DNA from: an uncultured Oscillospiraceae bacterium
GTDB lineage: Bacteria > Bacillota > Clostridia > Oscillospirales > Oscillospiraceae
Direction: 5' to 3'
Assembly (NCBI GenBank): GCA_947588605.1
Contig: CANPYK010000008.1
Location: 1 to 64,000, forward strand
DNA length: 64,000 bases
In this document: positions 15,798 to 23,243 of the stretch, piece after piece
How positions within the stretch are numbered: position 1 is the stretch's first letter
How the letters are laid out: the number at the start of each line of letters is the position of its first letter
Notes under the pieces: generated by a model
Databases searched by the model: none
Told to the model about the DNA's origin: nothing
The model's input: the letters and a program-made list of their open reading frames with translations, nothing else
Position numbers and translations under genes: made by a program

Positions 15798-17579
15798 TCA
15801 CTCAGCCCTTTCCGTCTTGCAAAGCGGTATTTTTATGGTGAAAACGGTGCCCACACCCTTTTCGCTCTCCAGCTCGAAGGCGACCTCGCCGTCGGTCATC
15901 ATCCGGATGCGCAGGCAGGCGTTGACGATGCCCACCCGGCCCTTGCCCCGGAGCATGTCGATGCTGGCCCCGCGCATCCGCTCCTCCAGCGCCCTTGCCT
16001 CGTCCTCCTCCATGCCGCCGCCGGTGTCCTCCACCTCGATGCACAGGTCCTCCCCCTCGACGCCCACCCGGACGAAGATCCAGCCGGGGCAGGTGGTGCT
16101 CTCAATGCCGTGGACGCAGGCGTTCTCCACAAAGGTGGTGACGGTCAGCTTCGGCACCAGAATGTCCTCGCACGCCGGGTCCGCCTCCACCCGGTAGCTG
16201 AGCCGGTCCCCGAAGCGGTACTTCTGGAGCGCCAGATACGCCTCCACGAACTCCAGCTCCCGCCGGACGGTGTTGGTGTCGCTGGACCAGTCCACGTTCT
16301 GGTGCTCCATGATGGCCAGCTTCTCCACCATGTCCGCCGTCTCCCGCTCGTCCTTCAAAATGCTGTGCATCCGGATGCTCTCCAGGGCGTTGAAGAGGAA
16401 GTGGGGGTTTATCTGGCTCTGGAGGGCCAGAAGCTCCGCGTTTTGCCGGGCGATGTCCATCTCCTGCTCCCGCAGGCGGTTGCGGTAGACCTGGTCGATG
16501 AGATCGTTCATCCGCACGGCCATGCGGTTATAGTTGTCCATGAGCCCGCCGATCTCATCCTTTCCGTTATCGCCGGGGATGGTGATGAGCTCCTCGCTGT
16601 CCACCTGGTTGAAAACATCCCCCAGCTTAAAAATTCTGGAGTTGATGGAGCGCTCTATGAGGTTCATGATGAGTAGCGGCGCCAGGATATTGAAAAGGAG
16701 CAGCAGCGTGATGGTGACGGCGTTGTCCCGGAGGAAGGCCACGATCCCATTGGTTCGCCGCAGCACCCGGACGGTCAGCACCTCGCCGTAGAGCTCAAAA
16801 TCCTCCTCCAGGGCCACGTCCTTCTGCCGGGTGAAGGGCAGGTACAGATCTCCCTGGTTGTTGGGTCCCTCGCTTGAGAGGATGACCTTGTCTCCGCAGC
16901 AGATATACACGGGAAAATCATAGTTCATATTGATGGTGTCCGCCACCAGGGAGCTGTAGTTGAGATCGATCTTCACAAACTTCTCCGTCTTGTCTTCCCA
17001 GGAAAACCGGGCCAGGTTCCGAAGAAGAGAGATCTTCCGGCCGTCGGCGGGGGTGTCGTAGAGGATGAGCTGTGTGTCCGGGGAGCTCTGGGAATAACGT
17101 CGGAACCATGCCTCGCTTTGCACCTCCGAGACCCGCAGGAACCCGCCGCCGTTGACGATCCCCTCATTGTCCGCGTAGATGGTGACGACGCTGTTGTCAA
17201 TGTGGGAGATGCCCTTCAGCACCGACTGGCCCGTGATCTTCTGATAGGCCGCGTAGTATTCCTCCGGGCTCTCGTAAGCCTCGGCCAAAAATTCCCGCAC
17301 GGAGTCGTCCAGGTAAATGGTCCTGGCAATCACCGCCGGAGTCTCCGTAAAGTTGGTGACGTTATACTGCACGGCGCTGGCCACGTCCGCCATCTGACGG
17401 CGCTGCTCCGAGCGCTCCGCGCGAATGAGGCTCAGGAGGATCACCGCGTCCGTCAGGACGATGGGCACGATGACACAGAAATAATAGAGATACCTGAGCT
17501 TCTTTCGAAGGCTTAGATCGTTGAGCGCCCTGCCCAGACGCTCCGCAAGGCCGCTCCCGGCCTGCCGCAGTCTCTTCAC
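15798..17579 (-). CDS. YesM-type sensor histidine kinase
   Basis: A 593-residue membrane kinase. A first helix (about residues 30-55), an extracellular sensor of about 230 residues, a second helix (about 283-305), a HAMP segment and coiled coil precede the His_kinase domain with H393 in INPHFLFNALESIR, the LytS/YesM-type phospho-acceptor box. The ATPase region has VENACVHGIE (N box), EDTGGGM and GRVGIVNACLRIRM. It lacks the N-terminal features of the citrate-type kinases. First gene of the two-component/esterase transcription unit, with a near-consensus promoter at 17695-17723. The ligand is likely an imported or surface sugar; the lipoprotein may participate. Confidence 0.92.
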   Translation of the reverse strand: MKRLRQAGSGLAERLGRALNDLSLRKKLRYLYYFCVIVPIVLTDAVILLSLIRAERSEQRRQMADVASAVQYNVTNFTETPAVIARTIYLDDSVREFLAEAYESPEEYYAAYQKITGQSVLKGISHIDNSVVTIYADNEGIVNGGGFLRVSEVQSEAWFRRYSQSSPDTQLILYDTPADGRKISLLRNLARFSWEDKTEKFVKIDLNYSSLVADTINMNYDFPVYICCGDKVILSSEGPNNQGDLYLPFTRQKDVALEEDFELYGEVLTVRVLRRTNGIVAFLRDNAVTITLLLLFNILAPLLIMNLIERSINSRIFKLGDVFNQVDSEELITIPGDNGKDEIGGLMDNYNRMAVRMNDLIDQVYRNRLREQEMDIARQNAELLALQSQINPHFLFNALESIRMHSILKDERETADMVEKLAIMEHQNVDWSSDTNTVRRELEFVEAYLALQKYRFGDRLSYRVEADPACEDILVPKLTVTTFVENACVHGIESTTCPGWIFVRVGVEGEDLCIEVEDTGGGMEEDEARALEERMRGASIDMLRGKGRVGIVNACLRIRMMTDGEVAFELESEKGVGTVFTIKIPLCKTERAE

Positions 17580-17611
17580 CGCTCCGCCCCCTGACCTATA
17601 ATTTCCCGTGG

Positions 17612-17677
17612 AAAGTCCTGCAATTTGCCCCTTGCCTCAAGCCCCCTTAAGGAAGTATCCTGTAAGCGCAGGACTTT
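17612..17677 (-). promoter_or_regulatory. Inverted repeat in the kinase leader
   Basis: AAAGTCCTGC (17612-17621) and GCAGGACTTT (17668-17677) are perfect 10-base complements separated by 46 bases, located between the yesM-type promoter and its start codon. They could form a stem in the transcript or be paired protein-binding half sites; no T-run follows, so a simple terminator is unlikely. Confidence 0.5.
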
Positions 17678-17694
17678 ATCTTGGTTCATGGAAA

Positions 17695-17723
17695 ATAATA
17701 TAATAAGTTTCGTCCCGTGTCAA
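17695..17723 (-). promoter_or_regulatory. Strong promoter of the two-component operon
   Basis: On the minus strand TTGACA (17723-17718), 17 bases, TATTAT (17700-17695). On the opposite strand TATAAT (17699-17704) offers a weak divergent -10 for the DUF624 gene, so the two transcription units may share this region. Confidence 0.75.
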
Positions 17724-17764
17724 CACATTTTTCAACAAAATGACGAAAACAGGGGGTCTATTTC

Positions 17765-18436
17765 GTGCGCGGTTTGTTCAGTATTGACAGCCCCTTGATG
17801 CGTTTTCTCAGCAGGGTCGCGGACCTGATGATCGTGAATATCCTTTTTCTCGTGACCAGCATCCCCGTTGTCACCATCGGCGCGTCGCTGACTGCCCTCA
17901 ACTACGTGACCTTTCGGATGGCCGTGGGCACGGAGGGGCAGGTCGGCAGGGATTATTTTCGCTCCTTCCGGCAAAATTTCCGTCAGGCCACGGCAATTTG
18001 GGTCGTGCTTTTGCTCTTCGCCTTCGTTTTGCAGTACGACGTGCGCCTCACTTGGGGTGCGGGCGGGACGATGAACGCCGTGGTTTTGGGCGTCGGCCTT
18101 GTGGGGTGCGTCGCGCTGGTGATAGAGCTTTTATACGTGTTCCCGGTCCTGGCTAAGTTTGACAACACCGTCCGCGGCACCATGAAAAATGCCCTGGGCC
18201 TGGCGCTCCGGCATCCGGGCCGGACGATTTCCCTGTTCATGCTGCCCTTCGCCCTGGGGCTTTTGACGTTCTACACCGTGACGACCATGCGCTGGGGAAT
18301 CCTGGCGTGGGTGGCCATCGGTTTTTCCGGGGTAGCGTACTGCAACGCCTTCCCCATGAAAAAGACCTTTGAGGAGCTGGTAGGCCCCATGACCGCCGCC
18401 GTGGAGAAGGACGAGGGCGGGGACGGGGACGAGTGA
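17765..18436 (+). CDS. DUF624 membrane protein (YesL family)
   Basis: A 223-residue membrane protein starting with GTG at 17765 behind a weak AGGGGG site. The N-terminal pattern GLFSIDSPLMRFLSRVADLMIVNILFLVTSIPVVTIG is characteristic of DUF624/YesL, and five to six hydrophobic helices follow (about 20-45, 75-95, 105-130, 150-170, 175-195). YesL proteins are encoded next to YesM/YesN systems and LplA/B/C-type importers in Firmicutes; their molecular role is not established. Here it is divergent from the kinase gene and followed by the importer ATPase gene. Confidence 0.88.
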   Translation: MRGLFSIDSPLMRFLSRVADLMIVNILFLVTSIPVVTIGASLTALNYVTFRMAVGTEGQVGRDYFRSFRQNFRQATAIWVVLLLFAFVLQYDVRLTWGAGGTMNAVVLGVGLVGCVALVIELLYVFPVLAKFDNTVRGTMKNALGLALRHPGRTISLFMLPFALGLLTFYTVTTMRWGILAWVAIGFSGVAYCNAFPMKKTFEELVGPMTAAVEKDEGGDGDE

Positions 18437-18634
18437 GCTTGGATTTCAGGGCGCAAGCCCAAAAAAATAGGGCCCGGCGGCTACTCCATTTTTATAGCCG
18501 CCGGAGTCACAAAAAAGGAGGTAAAAACTCCCGGCGTTCCGGGTGCGGCAGTGTGGAGACCTGTCGTAAAAGCCCAGAGGCTGTGCCTTGGGTGAGGTAT
18601 CGGGGCAAGTTCACCCCGTATCAGAACGAAGCAA
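18437..18634 (+). other. Structured leader or spacer before msmX, unidentified
   Basis: The 198 bases between DUF624 and msmX hold a perfect 10-bp hairpin (18474-18483 with 18495-18504). On the minus strand it is followed by a T-rich run, so it looks like a minus-strand terminator, though no minus-strand gene precedes it. Then comes about 100 bases of GC-rich sequence with several possible short stems (18525-18625) that I could not assign to a known RNA class. The msmX start has only a weak ribosome binding site (GAACGAAGCAA), unlike nearly every other gene here, so translation may depend on this leader. Confidence 0.4.
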
Positions 18635-19789
<1,155 letters not shown>

Positions 19790-19826
19790 TCGCTCCTAAC
19801 TTTCTTTTTCATGTTACTTCCATGCA

Positions 19827-19857
19827 ACAGGTCCGGCATTTCAAATGCCGGACCTGT
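19827..19857 (+). terminator. Terminator after msmX, left copy of the IS target duplication
   Basis: AGGTCCGGCATTT and AATGCCGGACCT form a perfect hairpin. The 31 bases are repeated exactly at 21354-21384, immediately beyond the other end of the insertion sequence. In the original, uninterrupted site the hairpin was followed by TTGTTTTTGG, an intrinsic terminator. Confidence 0.85.
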
Positions 19858-21353
19858 CAGTTTGTCAAAAAAACACTTATGCCAAGGAAAAACAAGCGTA
19901 CGGGAATCTGAAAATGGCAAATATGGTGGTTTGGGCTGGTGAAATGGAGTTATTCCAGCTCCATTTTGCCAGCTTTTTTAGGTTCATCGCAGCATATTTA
20001 AGCCTCACCCAGCGTTCTACGCGGGCCAGGCCTCGGTGGTGAGTGTAGCGCATCGCGTGCTTCTCCTTTGCATCCGCGAACACGCGCTCTATCGTCTCTT
20101 TTCGCTTGGCATACAGTTTCTTGCCCAGGGGGTTTAGACGTATCTGCTCCACTATGTCCAGGTACTCTTGCCATATATGCGTTTGCAGCGCCTTCTGCCC
20201 CTTCTCGTTAGCTCCGCATTTTGCCTTGTATGGGCAGTCTTTGCAGCTTTTTGGCGCTGTCCTGTATGTCCTCCTGCCGTCCTTGTCCGTTGTCGTATGC
20301 CTCAATATCCCTCCGTGGGGACAGGTAAAGCTGTCATTTACTGGGTCATATTCGTAATTCCACGGCCTGTATGTCCCGTCCTTGTAGTTCTTCCTCGTAT
20401 ACGGCAACACCGGTATCCTGCCGTCGTCCAATGTCTTTTTCGCTATCCAAGGGGTCTTGTACCCCGCGTCCATAACTATGTACTCGCTCTCAGGAAAACG
20501 CTCTGTTACTTCCTCATACACCTTGTCCCACGCCACACTGTCGCTCACATTGCCTGCCGTGACCTCTACACCTAAGATAAAACCATTTTTGTCGCACGCC
20601 GTGTGCGCCTCGTAGGCGAACTGCCTCTCGTGTTCTCCCTTCACGAACATCCCGCACTCAGGGTCCGTGGTGGAGACCGTCTTCTCTATCGTTTCACCGT
20701 CATTGCTGTCATCGTCATCATCGATCGGCTTCTTCCCCAGCTTTTCCCGTTCCTCGTTCACTTCACGACGGAGCTGCTCGTCGTAGACCTTCGCCGCCTT
20801 CTTCACCTGTTCCTTCTGGAACTTCTTTTTGTTGGCCGATGCCTTGATGTGCGTCCCGTCGATGTATACCTCACTGGGGTCAATCATTCTGTTGTTGATG
20901 GCTTTGTTCAGAATGTGCGCGAAAATCTCCTCCGTCAATTCCGGAGGGAACCTCTTGCAAAAGGCGTAGCTCACAGTGGCGAAATGGGGGATGTGGTCAA
21001 GGAGGCTGTACCCCAAAAACCAGCGGAAGGCTATGGAGTCGTTGACTCTACGCCAAGTCTCCCGCAGCGACACGATGCCATACAGGTGCTGCAGCAGCAC
21101 GATCTTGATGATCACCACCGGGTCAATGGGCGGCCGGCCTGTGTGCTTGTAATACGGCTCCAGGAGCGCGTATATCCAGTCATAGTCCATGACCTTCTCT
21201 ATCTTTCGCAGCAGATGGTCTTTTGGCACCAACGCGTCTATGTCCGTCAGCACCACGTCCCGCCGGGAGTCCTTGTTCCATTCATCCATACCGTTCACCT
21301 CTTGGATATTTTACAACGTTTGATCAGGGAATGGTAGGTTTTTTGACAAACTG
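19858..21353 (-). mobile_element. IS1182-family insertion sequence, intact
   Basis: The 1,496-bp element is bounded by 15-base perfect terminal inverted repeats: CAGTTTGTCAAAAAA at 19858 and its complement ending at 21353. It is flanked by a 31-base direct duplication of a palindromic terminator (19827-19857 and 21354-21384). One full transposase gene fills the element on the minus strand. Family members are known, as I recall, to insert into palindromes and give long, variable target duplications, which fits. Confidence 0.9.
19877..21289 (-). CDS. IS1182-family DDE transposase
   Basis: A 470-residue transposase; the ATG at 21289 follows AGAGGTGAACGGT (an in-frame GTG lies nine bases earlier). 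The N-terminal DUF772-type domain reads DHLLRKIEKVMDYDWIYALLEPYY ... GRPPIDPVVIIKIVLLQHLYGI. The predicted catalytic residues are D in EVYIDGTHIKA (about 145), D in YIVMDAGYK (about 275) and E in KETIERVFADAKEKHAMR (about 430). A zinc-binding-like C-x2-C ... C-x4-C segment (CKDCPYKAKCG) sits in the insertion region. An acidic linker (DDDDDSNDGE) is typical. No frameshift or stop, so the element may still be active. Confidence 0.93.
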   Translation of the reverse strand: MDEWNKDSRRDVVLTDIDALVPKDHLLRKIEKVMDYDWIYALLEPYYKHTGRPPIDPVVIIKIVLLQHLYGIVSLRETWRRVNDSIAFRWFLGYSLLDHIPHFATVSYAFCKRFPPELTEEIFAHILNKAINNRMIDPSEVYIDGTHIKASANKKKFQKEQVKKAAKVYDEQLRREVNEEREKLGKKPIDDDDDSNDGETIEKTVSTTDPECGMFVKGEHERQFAYEAHTACDKNGFILGVEVTAGNVSDSVAWDKVYEEVTERFPESEYIVMDAGYKTPWIAKKTLDDGRIPVLPYTRKNYKDGTYRPWNYEYDPVNDSFTCPHGGILRHTTTDKDGRRTYRTAPKSCKDCPYKAKCGANEKGQKALQTHIWQEYLDIVEQIRLNPLGKKLYAKRKETIERVFADAKEKHAMRYTHHRGLARVERWVRLKYAAMNLKKLAKWSWNNSISPAQTTIFAIFRFPYACFSLA

Positions 21354-21384
21354 ACAGGTCCGGCATTTCAAATGCCGGACCTGT
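21354..21384 (+). repeat. Right copy of duplicated terminator palindrome
   Basis: Identical to 19827-19857 and directly adjacent to the right end of the insertion sequence; followed by TGTTTTTGG, so this copy keeps the T-run of the original terminator. Confidence 0.85.
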
Positions 21385-21413
21385 TGTTTTTGGTGCGTTT
21401 ACGCAACAAATAA

Positions 21414-21546
21414 AGGGGCTGTGAAAAAAGTCCCTGCGCCATAAATTTACTATATAAAAAGGTTATGTGGAATCCAGAAAAATCGGATCTCACATAACCT
21501 TTTTGCGTATTTAATTTTGGACTGAACGACTTTTTTCACAGCCCCT
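21414..21546. mobile_element. 133-bp MITE with nested inverted repeats
   Basis: AGGGGCTGTGAAAAAAGTC at 21414-21432 is the exact complement of the 19 bases at 21528-21546. Inside lies a second perfect inverted repeat, AAAAAGGTTATGTG (21456-21469) with CACATAACCTTTTT (21491-21504). No coding capacity. The flanks do not show a clear target duplication. The size and structure are those of a non-autonomous miniature element; its terminal repeats differ from those of the IS1182 element, so it depends on another transposase. Confidence 0.8.
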
Positions 21547-21594
21547 ATTCCCCTCCCAAAAATTGCAGGGGGTCCCCCGCAGAATTTGAGGGGC
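21545..21594. repeat. 50-bp exact direct repeat, copy 2
   Basis: Identical to 1626-1675, same orientation. Its first bases coincide with the right end of the MITE, so the similarity begins exactly at that junction; sequence left of the repeat at copy 1 has no match here. Confidence 0.85.
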
Positions 21595-21908
21595 CGTGGT
21601 TGACGGTGTACAGCAGAGGGGAAAGGCTCTTTTTGCTTATAGCGGTCAAATTTTTGATGCCTTGACTTTTCAGCTGTTCGGAGTTACTATGTACTCCTCG
21701 AAAGCCCTTTTTTGCCCCCTCTTTTGGGGAGTTATCCGAATCGTCCAGGCCGCTTTCTGCACGGAAGGTGGCCTGACCCACAAGTTGACCCACTGGCGGA
21801 AAGGTGGGGGTGGAAACAGTGGAGCGGGCAGCAGGAACGAGCTGCTGATTTCGGAGGGAAAAAGGGCGGAAAGCCTTAGAAATGCCTGGATTTTTATGCC
21901 GAGGCCAG

Positions 21909-21953
21909 TTTGTAATCATGAGGTCGCGAGTTCGAATCTCGCATCCAGCTCCA
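21909..21953 (+). tRNA. 3' half of a tRNA (Thr-UGU-like), integration scar
   Basis: Read on the plus strand: anticodon loop TTTGTAA, 3' anticodon stem TCATG, variable AGGTC, T-arm GCGAG-TTCGAAT-CTCGC, 3' acceptor ATCCAGC, T and CCA. The 5' half is not convincing: sequence upstream (GCCTGGAT...) resembles an acceptor strand, but there is no D-arm and no pairing partner for the anticodon stem. This is what is left when an element integrates at a tRNA 3' end. Not a functional tRNA. Confidence 0.65.
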
Positions 21954-22189
21954 GAATTGCAGGTTAAAACTACTATTTGTAGCCAAAACGCCTGCGCCGC
22001 AAGGGTTTTGAGGCCGTTCCAGAGCGAACTGGAACGACCTCAAAATTTTCCTATTTTTCCTCGTTTCATCTAAACTGGAGAGATTTGAACTGGCGACATC
22101 AATAATTGAATAGGAGCTGCACAAATGCCGGGTCAAATGATCCGGCGTATTTTTTTGCCCTGACTGGATGGCTTCAACAGTTATTTTCG

Positions 22190-22218
22190 TTGACTAAAAA
22201 CAGGTGTACGGATATAAT
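22190..22218 (+). promoter_or_regulatory. Promoter of the small mobile-element genes
   Basis: TTGACT (22190-22195), 17 bases, TATAAT (22213-22218), 28 bases before the start at 22247. Confidence 0.7.
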
Positions 22219-22246
22219 CCCCTTAACCACAACCGGAGGTGAGCAA

Positions 22247-22426
22247 ATGGATTTGCGGGATCTGCCCAAGTCTTTGCAAAATGACCACCGGGGATATGGA
22301 AACTGCGCGGAGGTGAACGGAGCCATAAGCTATGAGGTGGCGTGGGACCTCCGAGAAAAGTATCTGCGGATGGAGCGTCCGGCTCCTGTCGAGACAAACA
22401 TCATACATCAAGCGCCGGGGATATGA
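22247..22426 (+). CDS. Small hypothetical protein (59 aa)
   Basis: Starts at the ATG at 22247 behind GGAGGTGAGCAA and a near-consensus promoter, so expression is credible despite the short length. The chain (MDLRDLPKSLQNDHRGYGNC ...) has no domain I recognise. It is the first of three co-directional small genes (gaps of 34 and 12 bases) that look like accessory genes of a conjugative element. Confidence 0.55.
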   Translation: MDLRDLPKSLQNDHRGYGNCAEVNGAISYEVAWDLREKYLRMERPAPVETNIIHQAPGI

Positions 22427-22460
22427 AGCCCCGGCAATTTTATTAAGGAGAGGTTATTCT

Positions 22461-22739
22461 ATGGACATTAAAACCACTGCGACAGACGTGCATCAGCGGA
22501 TGAAGCCCGACTGCCCCCTCATCGGCCAGGACGGGAACATCTTCAACCTGATGGGCATCGCCTCGCGGACGCTCCGGGACAACGGGCTTGACGATGCGGC
22601 AAAGGAGATGTGCGAGCGCATCCGGGGGTCCGGCAACTACTACAAGGCCCTTGGCATCATCGGGGAGTACGTCAACATCACGTCCGTTGACGAGCAGGAA
22701 AACGAGAACAAGCCCAACGAGGGCATGAAAATGTATTGA
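22461..22739 (+). CDS. Small conjugative-element protein (92 aa), unknown function
   Basis: Starts at the ATG at 22461 behind AAGGAGAGG. The conserved-looking core IGQDGNIFNLMGIASRTLRDNGLDDAAKEMCERI and KALGIIGEYVNITSV is familiar from small hypothetical proteins in large conjugative elements of gut Firmicutes. Mostly helical, soluble, no catalytic residues obvious. It lies between the 59-residue gene and a truncated 163-residue gene in one apparent operon. Confidence 0.6.
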   Translation: MDIKTTATDVHQRMKPDCPLIGQDGNIFNLMGIASRTLRDNGLDDAAKEMCERIRGSGNYYKALGIIGEYVNITSVDEQENENKPNEGMKMY

Positions 22740-22751
22740 GGAGGAAAGCTT

Positions 22752-23243
22752 ATGAAAGAAATTAGTGAAGAAGCAAAAACCCGGTTTTTTGAGGAGGTCG
22801 GTATCTGTCTGAAGCGGGGCGGCTTTCAAACCGGTCCCGTGGAGGATGGGTTTATGCCGGTTTTCTGGCAGGAGGCCCCGCTGTGCCGGGTGAACGGCGT
22901 GGGCGGGGTCAGGTACCGCAGCGAGGTGACGCGGGACCCCGGCTCGGAGGCGGCGCTGAACCGGGCGATAGACATCGTCAACGTCACCGAAGAATATATG
23001 CGGCTTCTGGAAAAGGCGCCGCAGCTCAACGCCACGGGGCTCGACGAGAGCTATAAGTGCCTTAACGAGTTCAACAGCGCCGTGCTGGCCGCCCATCACA
23101 CCCCCCGCTATGGCTGGGATTTCGTGACTTGGTGCCGGGATTACAGCGGCGAAGGTGTGACGCAGGGTCATTACGTCGGCGGCGATTACGAGGGAGCCAA
23201 CGGTGAATCAGGCGATGTACATCCCGCAGGAGGGTTTACTTGA
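22752..23243 (+). CDS. Conjugative-element hypothetical protein, C-terminus probably truncated
   Basis: A 163-residue frame beginning at 22752 behind GAGGAGGAAAGC. The segment YGWDFVTWCRDYSGEGVTQGHYVGGDYEGA resembles proteins of conjugative elements whose chain normally continues past DYEGA for a longer C-terminal part. Here the frame instead ends in a Gly-rich unrelated tail (NGESGDVHPAGGFT), while another frame (NQAMYIPQEGLL) looks like the natural continuation, suggesting a frameshift near 23195-23205. The end overlaps the end of the protease gene by 8 bases, as expected at the junction between an element remnant and chromosome. Function unknown. Confidence 0.55.
   Translation: MKEISEEAKTRFFEEVGICLKRGGFQTGPVEDGFMPVFWQEAPLCRVNGVGGVRYRSEVTRDPGSEAALNRAIDIVNVTEEYMRLLEKAPQLNATGLDESYKCLNEFNSAVLAAHHTPRYGWDFVTWCRDYSGEGVTQGHYVGGDYEGANGESGDVHPAGGFT

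Noticed and set aside
18505-18634. RNase P RNA, tmRNA or group II intron fragment before msmX
   Set aside because: I compared the sequence with the conserved cores of these RNAs as I remember them and found no convincing match.
22080-22120. Second tRNA gene on the minus strand
   Set aside because: Only a T-arm-like stretch (GTCGCCAGTTCAAATCT) is visible with an imperfect stem; no acceptor or anticodon arms.
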